Assembly (NCBI RefSeq): GCF_000590925.1 | Contig: NZ_CP004372.1 | Coordinates: forward strand, 1,717,001-1,781,000 | Direction of reading: 5' to 3' | Source of the DNA: Roseibacterium elongatum DSM 19469 | GTDB taxonomy: Bacteria; Pseudomonadota; Alphaproteobacteria; Rhodobacterales; Rhodobacteraceae | DNA length: 64,000 nucleotides | Shown: positions 56,871-64,000 of the stretch, piece by piece | Layout: every line of letters begins with the position of its first letter | Position numbering within the stretch: position 1 is the first letter of the stretch | Program-made: the position numbers and the translations under genes | Notes under the pieces: model-generated | What the model was told of the DNA's origin: nothing | What the model saw: only the letters and a program-made list of their open reading frames with translations | Databases searched by the model: none

Positions 56871-57897
56871 GTCCGCCCGCCTTGTCACGTTTCCCATCGG
56901 GCCGAACCCGGCCCCGCGTCTTGATAAGGCACTGGCCCGCGACGTGCCAGAGGGCGCAAGCCTGAGCCGGTCGCGCCTGGCGCGGTTGATCGAGGCCGGG
57001 GCCGTGGCCGTGAACGGGGCCGTGGTCTTGGACGCGCGCGCCAAACTGGCCGAGGGCGACCTGATCGAGATCACGGTCGAAGAGGCCGCCGAGGTGGAAA
57101 CCCGCCCCGAGGCCATCGCGCTGGACATCCTGTTCGAGGATGACGACCTGATCGTGGTCAACAAGCCCGCCGGCATGGTGGTGCATCCCGCGCCGGGCAC
57201 GCCGGGGGGCACGCTGGTGAACGCGCTGCTGCATCATTTCGGCGGCAACCTGTCGGGCGTGGGGGGCGAGAAACGTCCCGGCATCGTGCATCGGATCGAC
57301 AAGGACACCAGCGGTCTGCTGGTCGTGGCGAAATCGGACCGCGCCCATCACGGCCTGGCCGAGCAGTTCGCCGCCCACAGCGCCGAGCGCGCGTATGTCG
57401 CGCTTTGCCACGGGGTGCCCGAGCCGGCCGATCCGCGCCTGCGCGGCGTGCGCGGCGTCAGCTTCGAAGAGGGTGGCGTGTTGAAGATCACCACGCATCT
57501 GGGCCGCCACAAGACCGACCGCCAAAGGCAGGCGGTCCTGTTTTCGGGCGGGCGTCATGCGGTGACGCGGGTGCGGGTCGAGGAAAGTTTTGCCGCGGCC
57601 GTGGCGCGCGTGTCCTGCCGGTTGGAGACGGGTCGGACGCACCAGATCCGCGTTCACATGGCCCATGTCGGGCACGCCCTGATCGGCGATCCCGTCTATG
57701 GCGGGCGGCGCAAAGTGTCGGAAAAGGTGTTGGGCGCGGAACCGGCGGCGGGGTTGAACGGTTTTCCACGGCAAGCCCTGCACGCGGCAACCTTGGGATT
57801 TCTTCATCCGGTCAGTGGCGAAGCGATGCGCTTTGCCGCCGATCTGCCGACCGACATGGCCGAGTTGATGGCGATGCTGCGCGAAACGGGCCTGTGA
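56863..57897 (+). CDS. rluD: RluA-family 23S rRNA pseudouridine synthase
   Basis: A 344-residue enzyme that makes pseudouridines in 23S rRNA. An N-terminal S4 RNA-binding domain (about 20-75, [19 protein letters not shown]) precedes the catalytic domain with [11 protein letters not shown] (Asp146). RluD is the best fit among the RluA family, but RluC-type specificity cannot be excluded. Two ATGs (56863, 56869) overlap the start of the divergent membrane gene, so each promoter must lie in the other gene's 5' coding region. Confidence 0.88.
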   Translation: MSMSARLVTFPIGPNPAPRLDKALARDVPEGASLSRSRLARLIEAGAVAVNGAVVLDARAKLAEGDLIEITVEEAAEVETRPEAIALDILFEDDDLIVVNKPAGMVVHPAPGTPGGTLVNALLHHFGGNLSGVGGEKRPGIVHRIDKDTSGLLVVAKSDRAHHGLAEQFAAHSAERAYVALCHGVPEPADPRLRGVRGVSFEEGGVLKITTHLGRHKTDRQRQAVLFSGGRHAVTRVRVEESFAAAVARVSCRLETGRTHQIRVHMAHVGHALIGDPVYGGRRKVSEKVLGAEPAAGLNGFPRQALHAATLGFLHPVSGEAMRFAADLPTDMAELMAMLRETGL

Positions 57898-57989
57898 GAT
57901 GTGCGCAATTGCACGTGATGGCGATTGAAACATGGTTGCTGTTCGTTTTCGCAAGGCGCATAACGAGATTAGTGATCAGTCCGGTTAAC

Positions 57990-58017
57990 TTGACATAAAG
58001 TTAATCCGGTTTACATA
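57990..58017 (+). promoter_or_regulatory. Sigma-70 promoter of rpoH
   Basis: TTGACA and TACATA are spaced by 16 bases within an AT-rich leader. The -35 lies in an inverted repeat (GTTAACTT/AAGTTAAT, 57984-58005), which may be an operator. Confidence 0.65.
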
Positions 58018-58050
58018 AGTCTCAAAACGGTCGAACAGGGGGACCGAGAC

Positions 58051-58947
58051 ATGAGCAATTTTGCAAATTTGCCGGCACCGTCGCCGGAGCAGGGGCTGAA
58101 CCGCTACCTGCAGGAAATCCGCAAGTTCCCGATGCTAGAACCCGAAGAAGAATACATGTTGGCCAAGCGCTGGGTCGAGGACCAGGATACCGAGGCCGCG
58201 CACAAGATGGTTACCAGTCACCTGCGTCTGGCTGCCAAGATCGCCATGGGCTATCGCGGTTACGGGCTGCCGCAGGCCGAGGTGATCTCGGAGGCCAATG
58301 TCGGCCTGATGCAGGCGGTCAAACGGTTCGATCCCGAAAAGGGCTTTCGCCTGGCCACCTACGCGATGTGGTGGATCCGTGCCGCAATTCAGGAATACAT
58401 CCTGCGATCCTGGAGCCTTGTGAAACTGGGCACGACCAGCGCGCAGAAAAAGCTGTTCTTCAACCTGCGCAAGGCCAAGGCGCGCATCGGGGCATTGGAA
58501 GAGGGCGACATGCGCCCCGAAAACGTGGCCCGTATCGCGAATGACCTGGGCGTGACCGAGACCGAGGTCATCTCGATGAACCGGCGTCTGTCGGGCGGCG
58601 ATGCCTCGCTCAACGCGACGATCGGGTCGGAAGATGACGGCTCGGCGCAATGGCAGGACTGGCTGGAAGACGAAGGCGCGAACCAGGCCGAGGACTACGC
58701 CGAGAAGGACGAATTCACCCAGCGTATGGCCCTGATGGAAGAGGCGATGGAGGTGCTCAATGACCGCGAGCGCGATATCCTGACCCAGCGCCGCCTGCAG
58801 GATAGCCCCGTCACGCTTGAGGATCTGTCCGGCGTCTACAATGTCAGCCGCGAACGCATCCGTCAGATCGAGGTGCGCGCCTTTGAAAAGCTGCAAAAGC
58901 GCATGCGCGACCTGGCCAGGGAGCAGGGGATGATGGCCTCGGCCTGA
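58051..58947 (+). CDS. rpoH: RNA polymerase sigma-32 factor RpoH
   Basis: A 298-residue heat-shock sigma factor. Region 2 (EANVGLMQAVKRFDPEKGFRLATYAMWWIRA) and the RpoH-specific box (SLVKLGTTSAQKKLFFNLRKAK) are clear; region 4 ends with [17 protein letters not shown]. It is preceded by an AT-rich promoter with an inverted repeat. A hairpin terminator follows. Confidence 0.96.
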   Translation: MSNFANLPAPSPEQGLNRYLQEIRKFPMLEPEEEYMLAKRWVEDQDTEAAHKMVTSHLRLAAKIAMGYRGYGLPQAEVISEANVGLMQAVKRFDPEKGFRLATYAMWWIRAAIQEYILRSWSLVKLGTTSAQKKLFFNLRKAKARIGALEEGDMRPENVARIANDLGVTETEVISMNRRLSGGDASLNATIGSEDDGSAQWQDWLEDEGANQAEDYAEKDEFTQRMALMEEAMEVLNDRERDILTQRRLQDSPVTLEDLSGVYNVSRERIRQIEVRAFEKLQKRMRDLAREQGMMASA

Positions 58948-58974
58948 GGTTTTGACCCGTGATGCGGCCAAAAC

Positions 58975-59001
58975 GGGCGCCGGCTGGATCCGGCGCCCTT
59001 T
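58975..59001 (+). terminator. Terminator of rpoH
   Basis: GGGCGCCGG and CCGGCGCCC form a 9-bp stem with a 6-base loop followed by TTT. Confidence 0.8.
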
Positions 59002-59082
59002 GTCATTTGATCGGAATGGGTTGCGTGCAACATGGCGCAGGCGCTACGCCTGAAAGGCGCATAGTCGAACGGAGGGGGTGTC

Positions 59083-60045
59083 ATGCAAGACGGTCTTCGC
59101 TGGGGCGTTCTGGGCGCGGCGGCCTTTGCCCGCAAAACCATGGCGCCGGCCATTCATCGCGCCGAGCGCGCGCAGTTCAGCGCGCTTGCCACGCGCGATC
59201 GCGGCAAGGCCGCCGCGTTTCAGGCCTTTGCGCCGGGGCTGCGGCTGCATGACAGCTACGACGATCTGCTGACCGATCCCGAGATCGATGCAATCTACAT
59301 TCCCTTGCCCAACGCGATGCATGCCGAATGGTGCGAACGCGCGGTCAGGGCCGGCAAGGCGGTGCTGTGTGAAAAGCCCATCGCCCTCAGCCTGGCCGAG
59401 ATCGACGATCTGATCGCCGTGCGGGACACCACCGGCCGCTTTCTGGCCGAAGCCTGGATGCCCGCCCATCACCCGCAATGGGATCGTGTGGCGCAGATCC
59501 TGTCCGACGGTGGCATCGGCCGATTGCACAGCGTCACCGGCGTCTTCGCCTTTCCCTTGCGCGACCCCGCGAATGTGCGCAACAGCGCCGATCTGGGGGG
59601 CGGGGCGCTGCGCGATGTGGGGGTCTATCCGATCGGCACCTTTCGTCGGGCCACAGGGTTGGAGCCCGAGGTCACGGCCGCCGAGGCCGTCCTCGAACAG
59701 GGCGTGGATGCAAGCACATGGGTGCAGGCGCGGGCCGGCGATGTCCGCTTTTCCTTTTACGTGTCCATGCGGGCGGATCTGCGGCAGGAGATGGTGTTTC
59801 ACGGCAGCGACGGCTCGATCGTGGTCGAAGCGCCCTTCAATCCCGGCAGCTATGGCGAGGCGGCGCTGCACTGGCGCCGTGCGGGACAGGACGAGCTGCG
59901 TATCCGGTTCCCCGCCGTCGATCAGTACAAGCTTCAGGTCGAGGCGGTTTCAGCCAGTCTGCTGGATGGCGCGCCCTTTGCCTGCCCGCTGGAGTTCTCG
60001 CGCGGCACGCAGGCCGTCATCGACGCGGTCCTGCGCGCGATCTGA
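59083..60045 (+). CDS. Gfo/Idh/MocA family oxidoreductase
   Basis: A 320-residue NAD(P)-dependent dehydrogenase of sugars or sugar-like compounds. The N-terminal Rossmann domain begins WGVLGAAAFARK; the conserved CEKP is at 96-99, and the C-terminal alpha/beta domain contains LGGGALRDVGVYPI. Substrate unknown; its resemblance to xylose or trans-dihydrodiol dehydrogenases is general. Confidence 0.9.
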   Translation: MQDGLRWGVLGAAAFARKTMAPAIHRAERAQFSALATRDRGKAAAFQAFAPGLRLHDSYDDLLTDPEIDAIYIPLPNAMHAEWCERAVRAGKAVLCEKPIALSLAEIDDLIAVRDTTGRFLAEAWMPAHHPQWDRVAQILSDGGIGRLHSVTGVFAFPLRDPANVRNSADLGGGALRDVGVYPIGTFRRATGLEPEVTAAEAVLEQGVDASTWVQARAGDVRFSFYVSMRADLRQEMVFHGSDGSIVVEAPFNPGSYGEAALHWRRAGQDELRIRFPAVDQYKLQVEAVSASLLDGAPFACPLEFSRGTQAVIDAVLRAI

Positions 60046-60197
60046 TCGCGGCGCAGTGGCCACGCGCCCGGTGACACAGCCGCAAGGAAAGCAAAGCTGT
60101 CGCAAGAGGCCACACGGGCGCGACGCGGCGGGTGTTGCAGCGCGGCCAGAATAGGATCACCATACGCGCCGTGCCGTATGTCAGGGGAGCTGTGGTC

Positions 60198-60497
60198 GTG
60201 GCGGACGAGGACAAGATCGAAGGGCGCATTCATGGCGACCAGCCGGATGCCGACAAGGACGGCATGGGGATGCGGTTGATCTATATGCTGCTGATCGCCT
60301 TCATGCTGTCGATCTCGCAGACCGTGTTGACGGTGCTGACCGTGGTGCAATTCATCATAATGCTGGTCAATAACGGCGAAAAGAACGCGCGTCTGGCCGA
60401 TTTCGGCACCGATCTTGGCATCTGGATGGCCAAGGCCGCGCGCTACCAGTCGGCGGCCTCGGATGTGAAGCCTTGGCCGTGGACGGAACTCGACTGA
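60198..60497 (+). CDS. DUF4389 domain membrane protein
   Basis: A 99-residue protein with a membrane segment (MRLIYMLLIAFMLSISQTVL) and a cytoplasmic C-terminal region (VVQFIIMLVNNGEKNARLADFG). The GTG at 60198 follows AGGGGAG; an in-frame ATG at 60132 lacks a ribosome site. Function unknown. Confidence 0.78.
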   Translation: MADEDKIEGRIHGDQPDADKDGMGMRLIYMLLIAFMLSISQTVLTVLTVVQFIIMLVNNGEKNARLADFGTDLGIWMAKAARYQSAASDVKPWPWTELD

Positions 60498-60537
60498 CCC
60501 AGGCGGGTTGGGCCTTACCAGTCACAAGGGGTTTGCC

Positions 60538-60807
60538 ATGGCAGGCGGATGGGCGCGCGATGGCGCGGTATCGGAACAGATCGAAGCCTCGATCGAGGAC
60601 GAGTTGGCGCGGATGAAGGCGCGCGCGCAGCCGCAAGGTGAAAGCGCCATGTGCTGCGTCGAGTGCGAGGAAGAGATCCCCGAGGCGCGCCGGCGCGCGA
60701 TTCCTGGCGTCAAGCTGTGCATCGACTGCGCAAGCGCACGCGACGGACGGACGGAGGCGCGTGGCGGGATCAATCGGCGTGGCTCGAAAGACAGCCAGTT
60801 GAAATGA
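60538..60807 (+). CDS. DksA/TraR-type zinc-finger protein
   Basis: An 89-residue member of the short DksA/TraR C4 zinc-finger family (YbiI-like). The finger is at C40, C43, C61 and C64 (CVEC...CIDC). It lacks the long coiled coil of true DksA, so its effect on RNA polymerase is uncertain. It ends in a 4-bp overlap with the next gene. Confidence 0.87.
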   Translation: MAGGWARDGAVSEQIEASIEDELARMKARAQPQGESAMCCVECEEEIPEARRRAIPGVKLCIDCASARDGRTEARGGINRRGSKDSQLK

Positions 60808-61232
60808 GCGCGCCGCTGTCACAATCGCCCGTGTCGGACGCCCTGAACCTTGCCGGCCGCGTGCTGATCGCCGTGCTGTTTCTTGGCGGCACGGGTCAAA
60901 AGCTGCTGGACCCGACGCAGGTGCAGGGCATGCTGATGGGCATCGGGCTGTCGACCTGGCTGGTCTGGCCGGTGGCGGTGTTCAACTTGGTCGCGGCAGT
61001 GGCGCTGGTGCTGGGCCCATGGGTGCGGGCCTGGGCCCTTGTGCTGGCCGGCTATTGCCTGTTCACCAGTTTCTTTCATTGGCAGCTGCGCGCCGACCCG
61101 TGGCAGGTAACGATCATGGTCAAGAACTGGTCGATTGCCGGGGGGCTGTTGATCTTGGCGGCCAGCGGGCCGGGGCGATACGTGGCGTGGCAGGCGCGGC
61201 TGTGGCCATGGCGGCCAAAGCCCGACCGCTAA
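60804..61232 (+). CDS. DoxX family membrane protein
   Basis: A 142-residue inner-membrane protein with four helices (LAGRVLIAVLFLGGTGQKLL; LVWPVAVFNLVAAVALVL; WALVLAGYCLFTSFFHW; SIAGGLLILAA). DoxX proteins take part in quinone- or thiol-linked redox processes. It overlaps the DksA-like gene by 4 bp. A terminator overlaps its stop codon. Confidence 0.85.
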   Translation: MSAPLSQSPVSDALNLAGRVLIAVLFLGGTGQKLLDPTQVQGMLMGIGLSTWLVWPVAVFNLVAAVALVLGPWVRAWALVLAGYCLFTSFFHWQLRADPWQVTIMVKNWSIAGGLLILAASGPGRYVAWQARLWPWRPKPDR

Positions 61233-61245
61233 GGCCGGGCTTTGG
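61215..61245. terminator. Bidirectional terminator
   Basis: CCAAAGCCCG and CGGGCTTTGG pair perfectly with an 11-base loop spanning the doxX stop codon. It separates doxX from the convergent MBL-fold gene. Confidence 0.65.
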
Positions 61246-61264
61246 TGCTGCGTCGAGTCACGCC

Positions 61265-62134
61265 CTATCGAGGTTCGAAATAGTTCATCGGCACCTTGAG
61301 GTAGGATCGCCCGTTGCCCTCGGGCGCGGGCAGGCGCCCGCCACGGATGTTCACCTGCAAGGCGGCCAGCATCAGCTTGGGCAACGGCAGGGTCTGATCG
61401 CGCGCATCGCGGACCTTGCTATACTCCGCCTCGGAGGGGGCGTCGCGCAGGTGGATGTTCTCGGCCTTGTGCCGGGCGACGGTCGCCTCGCACTGCGCCT
61501 CGCGGCCATCGGCATAGTCATGGCCGATGAACAGGCGTGTCTCGTCGGGCAGCGACAGGATCTTCTGGATCGTTTCGTACAGGTCCCTGGACGAGCCGCC
61601 GGGGAAATCGGCGCGCGAGGTGCCGCTGTCGGGCATCATCAGCGTGTCATGCACGAAGGCCGCATCCCCGGCGACATAGGTGATCGAAGCCAGCGTGTGA
61701 CCGGGCGAAAAGATCACGCGCACGTCGATCGTGCCGACCTTGAACCTGTCGCCATCGGCCCAGAGGTGATCCCATTGCGAGCCATCGGTGGGGAAATCGG
61801 CGGGCAGGTTGTAGATCTCCTGCCACAGCTTTTGCACGCCCACGACGTTCTCGCCGATGGCGGTCTTCCCGCCAAGTTTCTCCTTCAGCCACGGCCCGGC
61901 CGAAAAATGGTCGGCATGGGGGTGGGTGTCGAGGATCCACTCGATCTCGATCCCGGTGTCCTGCACATAAGACAGGATCCTTTCGGCATTCGTGGTCTGG
62001 GTCGCGCCGGCCTTGGCGTCGTAATCGAGGACCGGGTCCACGATGGCGCCTTTCATGGTCTGGGGGTCGTGAAAGACGTATTGCCAGCTGCCCGTGGGTT
62101 CGTCCCAGAAGGGTTTGACGATCGGGTTCGGCAT
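61265..62134 (-). CDS. MBL-fold hydrolase, persulfide dioxygenase-like
   Basis: A 289-residue metallo-beta-lactamase-fold protein. The metal site is THPHADH (H71, H73, D75, H76), with later ligands in PGHT and FIGHDY. Length and sequence resemble the Blh/ETHE1-like group that oxidises glutathione persulfide, though only sequence supports this. The C-terminal region (LPLPKLMLAALQVNIRGGRLP) matches that group. Confidence 0.83.
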   Translation of the reverse strand: MPNPIVKPFWDEPTGSWQYVFHDPQTMKGAIVDPVLDYDAKAGATQTTNAERILSYVQDTGIEIEWILDTHPHADHFSAGPWLKEKLGGKTAIGENVVGVQKLWQEIYNLPADFPTDGSQWDHLWADGDRFKVGTIDVRVIFSPGHTLASITYVAGDAAFVHDTLMMPDSGTSRADFPGGSSRDLYETIQKILSLPDETRLFIGHDYADGREAQCEATVARHKAENIHLRDAPSEAEYSKVRDARDQTLPLPKLMLAALQVNIRGGRLPAPEGNGRSYLKVPMNYFEPR

Positions 62135-62236
62135 GGGATGTCCCTTTCCTTGTCTTGGTCAATCTTTTGCAAAGCTAATGCACGGGCCGTGCTTTGGTTC
62201 GCCCCATTCACGGGGTCGTGAAGGGGGCGCTTGCGG

Positions 62237-62881
62237 TCAGAGCGCGCGGGTCGAGAAATACCAATCGACCGTGTTGTAGCCTTCGCCGGCGCGCGCGGCG
62301 GCCTCTTCGGGGGTTTTGGGGGTGGGCACGATCACCTCGTCGCCGGGTTTCCAGTTTTCGGGCATGGCGCAGGCGTTTTCATCGGCGGTTTGCAGCGCGA
62401 CCAGCAGGCGGTGGATTTCATCGACAGAGCGGCCGGCGTTCATCGGGTAGTAGACCATGGCGCGCAGCACGCCTTCGGGGTCGATGATGAAGGTGGCGCG
62501 GACGGCGGCGGTATCGGACGCGCCGGGCTGGATCATGCCATAGGCCTGGGCCACGGCCATGTTCAGATCGGCGATGATCGGGAATTTGATCTCGACGCCG
62601 AACTTCTCCTTGATGTTCAGCATCCAGGCGATGTGGCTGTAATGGCTGTCGATGGACAGGCCCAAAAGCTCGGTGTTCAGCGCGGTGAACTCATCCTGTT
62701 TGCGCGCGAATGCGATGAACTCGGTGGTGCAAACGGGCGTGAAATCGGCCGGGTGCGAGAACAGGATCAGCCATTTGCCGCGGTAATCCTCGAGGCGTTT
62801 CTGGCCGTGGGTGGTCGGCGCGTCAAAGGCCGGGGCGGTTTCGTTCAGGCGGGGGCCGGTGGGCTGGATCTGATCGGTCAT
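62237..62881 (-). CDS. Peroxiredoxin (Prx6-type, 1-Cys)
   Basis: A 214-residue peroxiredoxin reducing hydrogen peroxide and organic peroxides. The peroxidatic cysteine is C51 in FTPVCTTEF. The C-terminal extension (YPMNAGRSVDEIHRLL, about 140-200) is that of the Prx6 class. A second cysteine near residue 178 is not at a canonical resolving position. It is divergent from an OxyR-like regulator with a 109-bp gap. Confidence 0.9.
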   Translation of the reverse strand: MTDQIQPTGPRLNETAPAFDAPTTHGQKRLEDYRGKWLILFSHPADFTPVCTTEFIAFARKQDEFTALNTELLGLSIDSHYSHIAWMLNIKEKFGVEIKFPIIADLNMAVAQAYGMIQPGASDTAAVRATFIIDPEGVLRAMVYYPMNAGRSVDEIHRLLVALQTADENACAMPENWKPGDEVIVPTPKTPEEAAARAGEGYNTVDWYFSTRAL

Positions 62882-62990
62882 CTCTGTCTCCGTCGGGGTT
62901 GGTGCGTTGCGATGAGGCAGAGATAGTGGCTGGCGAATGAGAGGTGAAATCAATTAAAAAGCTATCAGATATAGAAAAAGGCGATATAAC
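62882..62990. promoter_or_regulatory. Divergent peroxiredoxin/OxyR promoter region
   Basis: An AT-rich region. CTAT-N5-ATAG at 62962-62974 plus an ATAG at about 62923 resembles a degenerate OxyR/LysR site. Precise binding cannot be set from sequence. Confidence 0.45.
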
Positions 62991-63890
62991 ATGGTGACGC
63001 TGCGCCAGCTTAGGTTTCTCACCGCCGTGGCCGATCATCTGAATTTTTCCCGTGCGGCCGAGGCGTGTTTCGTGACCCAGCCGACGCTGAGCGCCGGGAT
63101 CAAGGAGATGGAGGCGCGCCTGGGCGTGCAACTGGTCGAACGGACGCGGCGTAGCGTGATGCTGACCCCCCTGGGCGAAGAGATCGCGGCCCGCGGGCGG
63201 CGCCTGCTGCTGGAGGCCGAGGAGATCGACAAGCTGGCCGAGGCGCATCTGCGCCCCGATGAGGGGGCGTTACGGCTGGGGGCGATCCCCACGATCGGGC
63301 CCTACCTGATCCCGCCCGCCCTGCCGGCGTTGCGCGGGGCGTTTCCAAAGCTCAAGATCTACTTGCGCGAGGAAATCACCGACAGCCTGATCGCCGGGTT
63401 GGGCGAGGGGCGGCTTGACGTGATCCTGATCGCGCTGCCCTTCGAGATCGGATCGCTCGATCACATGGCCTTGTTCGAAGATGGCTATCAACTGGCCACG
63501 CCGCCCGGCCCGATGGCCGCTTCGGGCCCCGAGGCGCTTGGCCTTGGCGGGCAGGTGATGCTGCTGGAAAAGGGTCACTGCCTGCAACGCCACGCGCTGC
63601 AGGCCTTTCCCGACCGGCATCTGGAACGGGACGAAAGCTTTTCTGCCACCAGCCTGACGACCCTGATCGCCATGGTGTCCGAGGGGTTGGGCATCACCCT
63701 GTTGCCGAACCTTGCCGTTGACGCGGGCGTGGCGGCGGGCGGGGCGGTGACCTTGACGCCCCTGCCCGAGGCGTGCCCGAGGCAGGTCGTTCTGGCCTGG
63801 CGCAAGACGAGCGCGCGCAAGGACGTGTTCCGCCGGATCGGGCGCATCCTGACCCAGACCCGGCACCAGATGGACCCGGGCGGCCGGTGA
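62991..63890 (+). CDS. oxyR: OxyR-like LysR regulator lacking the second redox cysteine
   Basis: A 299-residue LysR-type regulator with an N-terminal helix-turn-helix (QLRFLTAVADHLNFSRAAEAC) and OxyR-like substrate domain. The reactive cysteine is C197 in GHC, but the position of E. coli Cys208 is Phe206, followed by Pro. The only other cysteines are C26 and C262. Peroxide sensing may therefore rely on a single cysteine or on another residue. It is divergent from peroxiredoxin, its likely target. Confidence 0.87.
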   Translation: MVTLRQLRFLTAVADHLNFSRAAEACFVTQPTLSAGIKEMEARLGVQLVERTRRSVMLTPLGEEIAARGRRLLLEAEEIDKLAEAHLRPDEGALRLGAIPTIGPYLIPPALPALRGAFPKLKIYLREEITDSLIAGLGEGRLDVILIALPFEIGSLDHMALFEDGYQLATPPGPMAASGPEALGLGGQVMLLEKGHCLQRHALQAFPDRHLERDESFSATSLTTLIAMVSEGLGITLLPNLAVDAGVAAGGAVTLTPLPEACPRQVVLAWRKTSARKDVFRRIGRILTQTRHQMDPGGR

Positions 63891-64000
63891 CCCGGTCATG
63901 CGGCTGGAGGATGGGTCAGATCGCCGACGAGGTCGTTGCTTTCGCCTCGCGTCTTCTGTGCGCGACCCTGTTGTCGCGGCATGGTGGACACGGAAAAGGG

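Noticed and set aside
63897..64000. Possible 3' end of a minus-strand gene at the right edge
   Set aside because: Only about 30 codons are visible, with no recognisable motif; it cannot be told from chance.

Overview
The window looks like a chromosome segment of an alphaproteobacterium of the order Rhodobacterales (Roseobacter/Paracoccaceae group). It is GC-rich. It carries a four-subunit sarcosine oxidase operon, the nrdR-rib-nusB cluster, rpoD next to dnaG, HlyU and DUF2161 proteins, several small proteins that appear typical of this group, and a tRNA-His without G-1. Most of it is housekeeping sequence; there is no phage, insertion sequence or CRISPR array.

Layout. 1-11.4 kb: 3' end of selD, a divergent Lrp regulator/PLP decarboxylase pair, a lone form-II CoxL-like molybdenum hydroxylase, a DUF2235 hydrolase, hrpB, a DUF3108 protein, meaB, a cytochrome c, HlyU. 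11.4-12.4 kb: a less GC-rich gap with one secreted protein. 12.4-16.5 kb: rpoD and dnaG. 16.6-22.1 kb: soxBDAG. 22.2-25 kb: three overlapping or closely spaced TadE/TadG-like genes, one with a von Willebrand A domain. 25.2-29.8 kb: NAD-glutamate dehydrogenase and small membrane or secreted proteins, including a divergent intergenic region with two FNR-type boxes. 29.9-40.6 kb: lepA, an Lrp/amino-acid dehydrogenase pair, a Sir2 deacylase, a copper chaperone, rpmB. 40.7-51.7 kb: yjbQ, nrdR, ribD, ribE, ribBA, ribH and nusB, with a capsule export/Kdo-linker operon (kpsS, wza-like, kpsC) lying on the opposite strand between ribD and ribE. 51.7-64 kb: two antiporters, a probable 6S RNA gene, mmcB, tRNA-His, rluD, rpoH, an oxidoreductase, and a divergent peroxiredoxin/OxyR-like pair at the right end.

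Six conserved genes (hrpB, meaB, dnaG, yjbQ, ribD, ribBA) are each broken by one or two single-base indels in short G/C runs (seven events in all). Since dnaG and the riboflavin genes are normally indispensable and the reading frame resumes perfectly after each event, I read these as sequence errors, not pseudogenes. Each is annotated as one CDS with the break position stated.

Functional themes: methylamine/one-carbon metabolism (sox genes), riboflavin synthesis, redox and oxygen response (FNR boxes, peroxiredoxin/OxyR, cytochromes), surface polysaccharide export, and global transcription control (rpoD, rpoH, 6S-like RNA, nusB).
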